NCBI RefSeq assembly: GCF_014117425.1
Contig: NZ_CP059725.1
Span: 1,488,001-1,552,000, forward strand
Length of the DNA: 64,000 bases
Reading direction: 5' to 3'
DNA from: Bartonella sp. HY038
GTDB taxonomy: Bacteria; Pseudomonadota; Alphaproteobacteria; Rhizobiales; Rhizobiaceae
Below, piece after piece: positions 17,349 to 24,935 of the stretch (its first letter is position 1; each line of letters begins with the position of its first letter). The translations under genes and the position numbers were made by a program. The notes under the pieces are model-generated. The model ran no database searches, was not told the origin of the DNA, and was given only the letters and a program-made list of their open reading frames with translations.

Positions 17349-18067
17349 TTGAAATTCATGAAGTTTCAAAATCCTTCGGTAACTTAGAAGTTTTAAAAGG
17401 GGTTTCACTTAACGTTAATAATGGCGAAGTGATGTCGGTCATCGGTGGATCTGGATCTGGTAAATCAACAATGCTTATGTGCATTAATGGACTAGAACGT
17501 ATTAATAGCGGATTTATAAAAATTGATGGTACAAGTGTTTTTGATAAAAGCACAAATATTGATAAGCTTCGGCAAAAGATTGGTATTGTATTTCAACAAT
17601 GGAATGCTTTTCCCCACCTGAGCGTCATTGAAAATGTTATGCTCGCGCCCCGCAAAGTCTTAAAAATGAACAAGAAAGACGCGCGTGACATGGCCGTAAA
17701 GCAACTGGAGCATGTTGGACTAGGCTCTAAGCTTGATGTATATCCCTCGCAATTATCTGGTGGACAGCAACAACGCATGGCAATTGCGCGAGCCCTTGCT
17801 ATGTCGCCAGATTATATGTTGTTTGATGAAGCCACTTCAGCGCTTGATCCACAATTAGTCGGCGAAGTATTAGATACGATGCGCACCTTGGCAAAAGAAG
17901 GCATGACTATGATATTGGTAACCCATGAAATTAGCTTCGCGCGTGAAGTATCTGATCGCGTTGCTTTTTTCCATCAAGGAAAAATTCATGAAATTGGAAC
18001 ACCGGATGAAGTTTTAAAAAATCCTCAAAGGCAGGAAACTATTGAGTTTTTGCAATCAGTTCGATGA
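17345..18067 (+). CDS. Amino-acid ABC transporter ATP-binding protein
   Basis: 240-residue ATPase of the importer. Walker A GGSGSGKST (about 34-42), Q-loop in IGIVFQQWNAFPHL, signature LSGGQQQRMAIARAL, Walker B YMLFDEATSALDPQ, and switch His in LVTHEISFA. The ATG at 17345 overlaps the upstream stop; a longer frame opening at 17333 has no ribosome-binding site of its own. Completes receptor, two permeases and ATPase around the catabolic genes. Confidence 0.96.
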   Translation: MIEIHEVSKSFGNLEVLKGVSLNVNNGEVMSVIGGSGSGKSTMLMCINGLERINSGFIKIDGTSVFDKSTNIDKLRQKIGIVFQQWNAFPHLSVIENVMLAPRKVLKMNKKDARDMAVKQLEHVGLGSKLDVYPSQLSGGQQQRMAIARALAMSPDYMLFDEATSALDPQLVGEVLDTMRTLAKEGMTMILVTHEISFAREVSDRVAFFHQGKIHEIGTPDEVLKNPQRQETIEFLQSVR

Positions 18068-18188
18068 GTAGTTCTCCCAATATATAGTGAAAGCGCCGTA
18101 TACTTACGTGCACTTAAACCAATTGACTATTAGCTTTCTAAGTTAATTTCATTTTGCTAATTATCTATTATAAAAGGATATTGCAGTT

Positions 18189-19214
18189 ATGCGCAGCAAT
18201 AAGATTATTCACGTCGTTACATGTCATGCTGAAGGTGAAGTGGGGGATGTTATTGTTGGAGGTGTCCTCCCTCCTCCTGGAGATACAGTTTGGGAGAAAT
18301 CTCGCTTCATAGCTCAAGATCAAAATTTGCGCAATTTCGTTCTGAATGAACCGCGCGGCGGCGTATTTCGTCATGTTAATTTACTTGTTCCTCCAACTGA
18401 TCCTAAAGCGCAAATGGGGTGGATTATTATGGAGCCGGAAGATACGCCGCCAATGTCAGGTTCCAACTCTATTTGTGTTGCAACTGTTCTCTTGGATAGT
18501 GGCATTATCCCCATGCAGGAGCCGGTTACCAAGCTATATTTGGAGCCCCCTATGGGCTTAATTGAGATTGCAGCGGAATGCCAAAATGGTAAAGCTGAGC
18601 GGATACATGTGACCAATGTTCCCTCATTTGCAGATAAGCTGGATGCGCAAATCGAAGTAGAAGGAATAGGTACCATCAAAGTTGATACCGCCTTCGGCGG
18701 CGATAGTTTTGTTGTCGTACACGCAAGTGATATCGGCTTGGAAATACGACCAGAATCGGCCGATCAACTAGCTAAAATTGGTGTCAAAATAACACAAGCT
18801 GCCAATGAACAAATAGGCTTCAAGCACCCATTAAAAGATTGGAACCATATTTCCTTTTGCGCGATTACTGAGCCTGTCCAACGTATTAATGGTATCCTTA
18901 CTGGTAAAAGTGCGGTTGTCATTCGCCCTGGTAAAATAGACCGTTCGCCAACTGGAACATTTTGCTCTGCTCGTATGGCGCTTTTATATGCAAAAGGTGA
19001 AATGGCTATTGGTGAAAAATTCATTGGCACATCTATCATTAATACTGAATTCCATTGCCAGATAGCTGAAAAGGTCGATATTGCCGATAAAAAAGCAATT
19101 ATTCCGGTTATTTCAGGGCGGGCATGGATTACTGGAGTTTCTCAGCTGATGTTGGATCCATCTGATCCATTTCCCAATGGCTATCGCATATCCGATACTT
19201 GGCCAAATGGATAA
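18189..19214 (+). CDS. Proline-racemase superfamily protein with Ser/Thr active-site pair (probable 3-hydroxyproline dehydratase)
   Basis: 341-residue member of the proline racemase, hydroxyproline epimerase and trans-3-hydroxyproline dehydratase family. The first active-site position, Cys in racemases and epimerases, is Ser90 in [12 protein letters not shown]. The second is Thr255 in [13 protein letters not shown] Thr at the second site is known in trans-3-hydroxy-L-proline dehydratases; two-cysteine chemistry is not possible here. It follows aconitase X and the importer and precedes a pyrroline-2-carboxylate reductase-like gene, which fits a dehydratase making pyrroline-2-carboxylate. An epimerase of 3-hydroxyproline is an alternative. 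The exact substrate is unproven. Confidence 0.8.
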   Translation: MRSNKIIHVVTCHAEGEVGDVIVGGVLPPPGDTVWEKSRFIAQDQNLRNFVLNEPRGGVFRHVNLLVPPTDPKAQMGWIIMEPEDTPPMSGSNSICVATVLLDSGIIPMQEPVTKLYLEPPMGLIEIAAECQNGKAERIHVTNVPSFADKLDAQIEVEGIGTIKVDTAFGGDSFVVVHASDIGLEIRPESADQLAKIGVKITQAANEQIGFKHPLKDWNHISFCAITEPVQRINGILTGKSAVVIRPGKIDRSPTGTFCSARMALLYAKGEMAIGEKFIGTSIINTEFHCQIAEKVDIADKKAIIPVISGRAWITGVSQLMLDPSDPFPNGYRISDTWPNG

Positions 19215-19356
19215 ATAATCTTAACAAACAACTTTACTCGTGATAGAGCAAGCATGTTTTTAAATTGCTTATGAGCCATGCATGATACGTTTAGCCATAT
19301 GCGGATTTTATCTATCGATTGCACCAATAATTTAAACTATATATTTAGGAATAATT

Positions 19357-20376
19357 ATGTCCAACCAAGTTGTAACATTGTCTTTTAACGAGCTAAGTGC
19401 ATTAGTTTGTAAAATTTTAATAAAAGCCGGTGTGCATAAAGATACTGCTCAACTCATTGCTAATAATTGTGTAACCTGTGAAGCGGATGGAACCCATAGC
19501 CACGGATTATTTAGGGTTGCCGGTTATTTATCTTCATTAAAATGCGGTTGGGTAAACGGCGATGCAACGCCGATTATCGACGATTGCGGCGCTTCCTTTA
19601 TTCGGGTAAATGCTGATAATGGATTTGCTCAACTGTCTTTAGCTGCAGCTAAGCCCTTGCTTTTGAAAAAAGTCAAAGAGACTGGTGTTTGCGTGTTATC
19701 AATTGCCTTATCTCATCATTTAAGTGCTCTTTGGCCTGATGTTGAGCCCTTTGCGCGAGAAGGTCTTGTTGCATTGAGTTTTGTTGCTGGACTGCCTGTA
19801 GTTGTTCACCCTGGTGGACGTAAGACAATTTATGGCACTAATCCTTTTGCTTTTGCTTCACCAGTTGCTGATGACAACCCTTTAGTATTTGACTTTGCAA
19901 CAAGTGCACTTTCCAATGGCGATACGCGCATTGCAGCAAGCAAAGGTCATTTGCTTGCTGATAATTCTGGAATTGATCGTAATGGCGATGCAACCAATGA
20001 CCCAAAGGCTATACTTGATGGGGGAGCTTTGCTGCCCTTTGGTGGGCACAAAGGGGCGGCAATTATTCTCATGGTAGAAATACTAGCGGGCGCTCTTACT
20101 GGCGGCGCATTTTCAACCGAAGTTGATTTTAAAGGCTATGAGGGGGCCGAAACCCCAAAAACAGGACAACTCTTCATTGTTATTGATCCAAAGCGCGGTA
20201 ATAATTTTGATTTTGCAACGCGGGTTAAAGGTTTGCTCGATCTTATACGTGATAGTGGTAGCGATGTAAGACTACCCGGTGACAAACGCTATCAGCAACG
20301 CCAAAAAGCATTACGTGAAGGAATTACTATTCCCAAAAACCGCTATGACGAATTACTTTCCTATTTGGTTGATTAA
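19357..20376 (+). CDS. Malate/L-lactate dehydrogenase-type reductase, probable delta1-pyrroline-2-carboxylate reductase
   Basis: 339-residue NAD(P)H-dependent oxidoreductase of the Ldh2 family. Signatures are EADGTHSHGLFRVAGYLSSL (about 43-62), the middle segment GTNPFAFASPV near 161, and LLPFGGHKGAAIILMVEIL near 223. Members of this family next to hydroxyproline dehydratases reduce delta1-pyrroline-2-carboxylate (or piperideine-2-carboxylate) to proline (or pipecolate). This context, with aconitase X and the Ser/Thr racemase homologue upstream, favours proline formation. AGGAA lies before the ATG. Ureidoglycolate or malate activity is less likely. Confidence 0.85.
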   Translation: MSNQVVTLSFNELSALVCKILIKAGVHKDTAQLIANNCVTCEADGTHSHGLFRVAGYLSSLKCGWVNGDATPIIDDCGASFIRVNADNGFAQLSLAAAKPLLLKKVKETGVCVLSIALSHHLSALWPDVEPFAREGLVALSFVAGLPVVVHPGGRKTIYGTNPFAFASPVADDNPLVFDFATSALSNGDTRIAASKGHLLADNSGIDRNGDATNDPKAILDGGALLPFGGHKGAAIILMVEILAGALTGGAFSTEVDFKGYEGAETPKTGQLFIVIDPKRGNNFDFATRVKGLLDLIRDSGSDVRLPGDKRYQQRQKALREGITIPKNRYDELLSYLVD

Positions 20377-20383
20377 ACGAGCA

Positions 20384-20420
20384 TTGTCGTAAATATCGCC
20401 TAACATGATATTTACGACAA
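20384..20420. terminator. Perfect 14-bp stem-loop between convergent genes
   Basis: Arms TTGTCGTAAATATC (20384-20397) and GATATTTACGACAA (20407-20420) are exact complements around a 9-nt loop. It lies between the reductase gene and the convergent regulator gene and probably ends both transcripts, though the U-runs are short. Confidence 0.7.
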
Positions 20421-20438
20421 AATCTTTACCTAAGATGT

Positions 20439-21086
20439 TTAAGCCATCATCTCACGCAAGTGATGCATTAATTCACGCGCTTTATTGCCAGCTACATCAG
20501 AATCCCCTGACATAATGCTGTCAATTAATTCAATATGCGCTGCTGCTGATCTGCGTATAGCATCTTGACCGCGATGCAATCGATACCAAAACCGCCTTGA
20601 ATGGGTTTGTAATGGCGCTACAACACGTGCTGCGAAAACATTGCCGGCAGATCTACCAAGATTTTCATCAAAGATCTTATCGGCATCTAGAAACAAAAAA
20701 GCGTCGTTGATTTCAACTGATTCCTTTAACTGCTTAGAAGCCAATTTCATCCGTTCAAAATCAGGTGCTCCAGCATAGCGTGCAGCATCGCGCGCCAGTA
20801 ACACTTCAAGCCCTTCTCGCGCGTCAATTACGCGCGCAAAATCTTGCGGCTCTAACGCAGTTACCGCAATGCCTGAGCGCGGGCGAATTTCAAAAAAACC
20901 TTCCCATGCTAATCTTTGAATGGCTTCACGCACTGGTGTGCGCCCCATACCTGTTGCTTCAATAAGGGAACGCTCATTAACCACCATGCCGGGCTCAAGC
21001 ACCAATGTAACGATCATCCGTTCAAGGCTTTTATAGGCCAAATCAGCCTGACTATCGGACATCCCGGTAATTTTAATTTCTTCCAT
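20439..21086 (-). CDS. GntR family transcriptional regulator (FadR/FCD type)
   Basis: DNA-binding regulator of about 215 residues. The N-terminal winged helix has VVNERSLIEATGMGRTPVREAIQRLAWEGFFEIRPRSGIAVTAL (about 32-75); the helical FCD ligand domain follows with the Asp/His metal-ligand pattern (DAREGLEVLLARDAA, AAAHIELIDSIMSGD). The ATG at 21086 is preferred to one nine codons upstream because AGGCGG lies about 6 bases before it. Divergent from the DapA-like gene and inside the hydroxyproline locus, so local control by a hydroxyproline or derived metabolite is inferred. Confidence 0.9.
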   Translation of the reverse strand: MEEIKITGMSDSQADLAYKSLERMIVTLVLEPGMVVNERSLIEATGMGRTPVREAIQRLAWEGFFEIRPRSGIAVTALEPQDFARVIDAREGLEVLLARDAARYAGAPDFERMKLASKQLKESVEINDAFLFLDADKIFDENLGRSAGNVFAARVVAPLQTHSRRFWYRLHRGQDAIRRSAAAHIELIDSIMSGDSDVAGNKARELMHHLREMMA

Positions 21087-21106
21087 TTTTCCGCCTAAAA
21101 ATCGAC

Positions 21107-21147
21107 TTGACATAAAAATATCTTACTGATATCTATCTGATATATCA
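21107..21147 (+). promoter_or_regulatory. Candidate promoter and operator of the DapA-like gene
   Basis: TTGACA (21107-21112), 17-bp spacer, TATCTA (21130-21135), then the palindrome TGATATATCA (21138-21147). CTGATAT occurs twice, 11 bp apart (21126 and 21137), about one helical turn. Placement between the regulator and its divergent neighbour and just past the -10 box suggests repression by the GntR protein. Confidence 0.5.
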
Positions 21148-21242
21148 ATGCCTGTAGTTTGGTTTTTCAATCTTTTTTATGTTTATTTCCAATAGCAGGC
21201 CAAAAAAAAATAAATAATGTTATTCGCAATGAGGAGACGAAT

Positions 21243-22205
21243 ATGAGCGCTTCAATATTTTCTGGTGTAATTCCTGCTTTGATGACCCCTTGTAAAAGTG
21301 ATCGTAGCCCCGACTTTGATGCTTTGGTCAAAAAGGGGCAGCAACTTATAGAAAGTGGCATGTCGGCGGTCGTTTATTGTGGTTCAATGGGAGATTGGCC
21401 ACTTTTGACTGATGCCCAACGTATGGAAGGTGTGGAGCGTCTCGCAAATGCAGGTATCCCAGTTATTGTTGGCACTGGCGCCGTAAACACTGCAACTGCG
21501 GTAGCTCATGCATCCCACGCCCAAAAGGTTGGCGCAAAGGGTCTTATGGTAATTCCGCGTGTGCTATCGCGTGGTAGCGTTGTCAGCGCGCAAAAACATC
21601 ATTTTAAGGCAATTTTGTCTGCCGCTCCTGATCTACCAGCCGTTATTTATAATAGTCCTTATTATGGTTTTGCAACTCGTGCCGATTTGTTTTTTGCTTT
21701 ACGGCAAGATCATAAAAATCTCGTTGGTTTTAAAGAATTTGGTGGCGCTGATGACATGCTTTATGCTGCTGAAAACATAACTAGCCAAGATGATGAAGTA
21801 ACTTTTATGGTCGGCGTAGATACAACTGTTGTTCATGGCTTTGTTAATTGTGGTGCAACTGGTGCAATCACAGGCATTGGCAATGTGCTACCTAAAGAAA
21901 TCATCCATCTTTGCAATCTTTCTATGGCCGCAGCCAAGGGCGATGTAGATGCGCGTAACCGCGCCTATGAATTGGAACATGCTTTGGCGATCCTTTCATC
22001 CTTTGATGCAGGCCCTGATCTTGTTCTTTATTTCAAATATATGATGGTTTTAAAGGGTGATAAAGAATACAGCCTACACTTTAATGAAAGTGATGAACTA
22101 ACTGCAAGTCAACGTGGATTTGTTGAAACACAATTCAACCTATTCAATACTTGGTATGCTGAGTGGTCAAAATTAGCTGGCGCCGTAACAAAATATAAGC
22201 CGTAA
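21243..22205 (+). CDS. DapA-family lyase, probable 1-pyrroline-4-hydroxy-2-carboxylate deaminase
   Basis: About 320 residues with the dihydrodipicolinate synthase/NAL TIM-barrel: FSGVIPALMTPCKSDRSPDFDALVKKGQQLIESGMSAVVYCGSMGDWPLL at the start, the Tyr in PAVIYNSPYYGF and the Schiff-base Lys in LVGFKEFGG. In bacterial hydroxyproline clusters a DapA-like enzyme (LhpC, HypD) deaminates and dehydrates pyrroline-4-hydroxy-2-carboxylate to alpha-ketoglutarate semialdehyde, and that role fits here. GAGGAG precedes the ATG at 21243; the longer upstream frame covers the promoter and is rejected. Confidence 0.88.
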   Translation: MSASIFSGVIPALMTPCKSDRSPDFDALVKKGQQLIESGMSAVVYCGSMGDWPLLTDAQRMEGVERLANAGIPVIVGTGAVNTATAVAHASHAQKVGAKGLMVIPRVLSRGSVVSAQKHHFKAILSAAPDLPAVIYNSPYYGFATRADLFFALRQDHKNLVGFKEFGGADDMLYAAENITSQDDEVTFMVGVDTTVVHGFVNCGATGAITGIGNVLPKEIIHLCNLSMAAAKGDVDARNRAYELEHALAILSSFDAGPDLVLYFKYMMVLKGDKEYSLHFNESDELTASQRGFVETQFNLFNTWYAEWSKLAGAVTKYKP

Positions 22206-22221
22206 ACACAATTTTGATAAA

Positions 22222-22243
22222 AGCCCTATTAAAAAATAGGGCT
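22222..22243 (+). terminator. Stem-loop after the DapA-like gene
   Basis: Perfect 9-bp arms AGCCCTATT (22222-22230) and AATAGGGCT (22235-22243) with an AAAA loop, 17 bases after the stop. No U-run follows, so it may be a processing or attenuating hairpin before the dehydrogenase gene. Confidence 0.5.
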
Positions 22244-22327
22244 CCATTTGAAAGCATAGGAATATATTTATTATATTTACATGCTGACGCTTGGTTATTC
22301 GCGATCAAAACAGTGGGAGGAGGCCTG

Positions 22328-23575
22328 ATGGATAACACACCGAAGGATATTGTCATTATTGGAGGAGGCATTATCGGTATTGCGAGTGCCGCTTTACTTA
22401 GCGAAAGAGGGCATAAAGTGACCCTTATTGATCGCACGGGCATTACCGAAGAGACAAGCTCTGGTAATGCTGGTGCATTTGCATTTACAGATGTGTTACC
22501 AATTGCATCCAAGGGTATTATGCGTAAATTACCCAAATGGCTGTTAGATCCCCTTGGACCTTTTACTATTCGGCCCAGCTATTTACCAAGCCTCATTCCT
22601 TGGCTTTACCAATTTTGGCGTGCTAGCAGTAAATCAAAACAAGTTCATACCATTGAAGCGCAAGTTGCAATGATGGGACTTGCCGAAAAAGAAATGCTTG
22701 CGCTTATAAAACGAGCTTCCCTTGAAAACTACCTTGGCACGATTGGCAATTTAGAAGTTTATGAAAGTGAAAACGAATTGCAATCAGCGCTGCCAAGCTG
22801 GAAACAACGTGAAAACTATGGCATTGAAGTGCGCCATATGAAAGCTGGTGAAATGGCGCAATTGCAGCCAGGTCTTTCACCGCGTTTTGTTGCGGGTAGT
22901 TTTGTTGAAGCCTGGCGCAATGTTACTGATCCAAAATTATTTGGTAAGGCTCTCTGGGAATATGCGCAAAATCTTGGCGCAAAATTTATAAAGGCGACTG
23001 TTTTAGAAATATCACCTTTAGAAAATGGTGCGAACATTACCACCGATAAAGGTGAAAAATTAACCACGAACTTTACCATTATTGCGTCAGGTGCTTGGTC
23101 TAAGCATTTTGCACAAAAATTGGGTGACACGATTCCTCTAGATACCGAGCGTGGTTATAACACTACATTACCTGCTAACGCACTCGATTTACGCCAACAG
23201 GTAACATTTGGCGGTCATGGTTTTGTTATTGTGCCGCTTGCTACCGGCATTCGCGTTGGGGGTGCAGTTGAAATGGGCGGTTTAAAATTACCTGCCAACT
23301 ATAAACGATGTGGTGCCATGTTGACAAAAGCTAAGGCCTTTTTCCCTGATCTTAAAATTGATTGTGGCAAACAATGGATGGGGCATCGGCCATCTATTCC
23401 CGATGGCTTACCAGTGATTGGCACCGCTAAAGCAAGTCCTTATATTCTATATGCTTTTGGACACGGACATTTAGGGCTTACACAATCTGCTGCCACGGCA
23501 CGCCTTATTAATGATATTATTGAAAAAAATAGCAGCGAAATATCAATTGCGCCTTTTGATCCTCGGAGGTTTTAA
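22328..23575 (+). CDS. D-amino-acid dehydrogenase-type flavoprotein, probable cis-4-hydroxy-D-proline dehydrogenase
   Basis: About 415-residue FAD-dependent oxidoreductase of the DAO/DadA family. The dinucleotide fold is at the N-terminus (IVIIGGGIIGIASAALLSERGHKVTLIDR), followed by SSGNAGAFA, and near the C-terminus MGHRPSIPDGLPVIG and YAFGHGHLGLTQS. Next to a hydroxyproline epimerase and a DapA-like deaminase, it fits the step oxidising cis-4-hydroxy-D-proline to pyrroline-4-hydroxy-2-carboxylate at the membrane. GTGGGAGGAGG precedes the ATG. A general D-amino-acid role is the alternative. Confidence 0.87.
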   Translation: MDNTPKDIVIIGGGIIGIASAALLSERGHKVTLIDRTGITEETSSGNAGAFAFTDVLPIASKGIMRKLPKWLLDPLGPFTIRPSYLPSLIPWLYQFWRASSKSKQVHTIEAQVAMMGLAEKEMLALIKRASLENYLGTIGNLEVYESENELQSALPSWKQRENYGIEVRHMKAGEMAQLQPGLSPRFVAGSFVEAWRNVTDPKLFGKALWEYAQNLGAKFIKATVLEISPLENGANITTDKGEKLTTNFTIIASGAWSKHFAQKLGDTIPLDTERGYNTTLPANALDLRQQVTFGGHGFVIVPLATGIRVGGAVEMGGLKLPANYKRCGAMLTKAKAFFPDLKIDCGKQWMGHRPSIPDGLPVIGTAKASPYILYAFGHGHLGLTQSAATARLINDIIEKNSSEISIAPFDPRRF

Positions 23576-23577
23576 AA

Positions 23578-24579
23578 ATGGCACGTCATTCGTTTTTTTG
23601 TATTGATGGACATACATGTGGTAATCCTGTGCGTTTGGTGGCTGGTGGTGGGCCTCAATTGAAAGGCAGCACCATGATGGAAAAGCGCCTACATTTTTTA
23701 GCTGAATATGATTGGATCCGTACTGGGCTAATGTTTGAACCTCGTGGTCATGATATGATGTCTGGTTCTATTCTTTATCCGCCAACACGTGACGATTGTG
23801 ACATTGGTGTTCTTTATATTGAAACATCTGGTTGTTTGCCAATGTGCGGACATGGTACAATTGGTACCGTTACTATGGCGATTGAATATGGTTTGATAAG
23901 CCCTAAGACACCAGGTAAAATTAGCCTTGATACCCCAGCAGGTAAGGTTGATATTGCTTTTCAACAAAATGGCGAATATGTCGAAGAAGTTCGATTAACT
24001 AATGTTCCAGCTTTTCTTTATGCAGAACAGCTTGATGTAGAATGCCCTGTACTTGGTCATTTAAAAGTAGATGTTGCCTATGGTGGCAATTTTTATGCGA
24101 TTGTAGAACCACAAGAAAATTATTCCGATATGGCTGATTATAACGTTTTGGAGCTTATCGCTTGGAGTCCGATCTTGCGCGAACGCCTCAACGAGCTTTA
24201 TAGTTTTCAACACCCTGAAAAGCCTGAAATAAACCATCTTAGCCATATTATGTGGACAGGAAAGCCAACGCAACCTAGTGCCCATGCTCGTAATGCAGTA
24301 TTTTATGGTGATAAAGCAATTGATCGTTCGCCTTGTGGTACCGGCACATCAGCGCGAATGGCACAGCTTACAGCCAAAGGAATATTGAAAGAAGGCGATA
24401 GTTTTATCCATGAATCTATCATTGGTTCAATGTTTGATGGACGCGTTGAAAAAATAACACATGTTGCAGATCGCGCAGCCATCATTCCATCTGTCGCGGG
24501 TTGGGCAAGAATGACTGGATTTAATACAATTTTTATCGATGATCGCGACCCCTATAAGCATGGCTTCATCGTTAAATAA
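23578..24579 (+). CDS. 4-hydroxyproline 2-epimerase
   Basis: 333-residue proline-racemase superfamily enzyme with both catalytic cysteines: Cys90 in LPMCGHGTIG and Cys253 in DRSPCGTGTSAR. It interconverts trans-4-hydroxy-L-proline and cis-4-hydroxy-D-proline, the first step of the 4-hydroxyproline route; the next two steps are encoded just upstream. GGAGG lies directly before the ATG, which is 2 nt after the dehydrogenase stop. Compare the homologue at 18189-19214, which lacks both cysteines. Proline racemase activity is possible but less fitting. Confidence 0.9.
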   Translation: MARHSFFCIDGHTCGNPVRLVAGGGPQLKGSTMMEKRLHFLAEYDWIRTGLMFEPRGHDMMSGSILYPPTRDDCDIGVLYIETSGCLPMCGHGTIGTVTMAIEYGLISPKTPGKISLDTPAGKVDIAFQQNGEYVEEVRLTNVPAFLYAEQLDVECPVLGHLKVDVAYGGNFYAIVEPQENYSDMADYNVLELIAWSPILRERLNELYSFQHPEKPEINHLSHIMWTGKPTQPSAHARNAVFYGDKAIDRSPCGTGTSARMAQLTAKGILKEGDSFIHESIIGSMFDGRVEKITHVADRAAIIPSVAGWARMTGFNTIFIDDRDPYKHGFIVK

Positions 24580-24596
24580 TTATAATTTATAAGCCG

Positions 24597-24632
24597 TAAA
24601 AAAACCTTCGCAAATTTACGAAGGTTTTTTAA
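24597..24632 (+). terminator. Rho-independent terminator after the epimerase gene
   Basis: Stem AAAAACCTTCG (24600-24610) and CGAAGGTTTTT (24619-24629) with an 8-nt loop and a T6 run on the plus strand. The flanking A-run would let it work on the minus strand too. Confidence 0.85.
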
Positions 24633-24935
24633 AAGTCTAAGGCTCTTCAAATAGGCAATATATTGCCGCAAGGCTTCAATTTATCAAGCTTTCATCTCTG
24701 CCCTGTTAACTTATAAAAGCAATTGCAAGCTATCTCATTGGCTATCGATTTCAAACCTCATTATTCACAAAAGCTCAAAATTTTTCAGTACTTTCCATGA
24801 CAACGCTCATTGTCATTTATAGTAGCTTTTGCTTGATCGCCATTAAAAACTTTACACAAAATTTGAGCAAACAAATATATTTTAAGCTAATTGTGTTAAA
24901 GTCCTCTCAACTATCCTTCCAATTCCATTTTATAT
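24633..24935. other. Intergenic stretch, nothing recognised
   Basis: About 300 bp between the epimerase terminator and the end of the GGDEF/EAL gene. AT-rich, no open frame with coding features. Confidence 0.4.
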
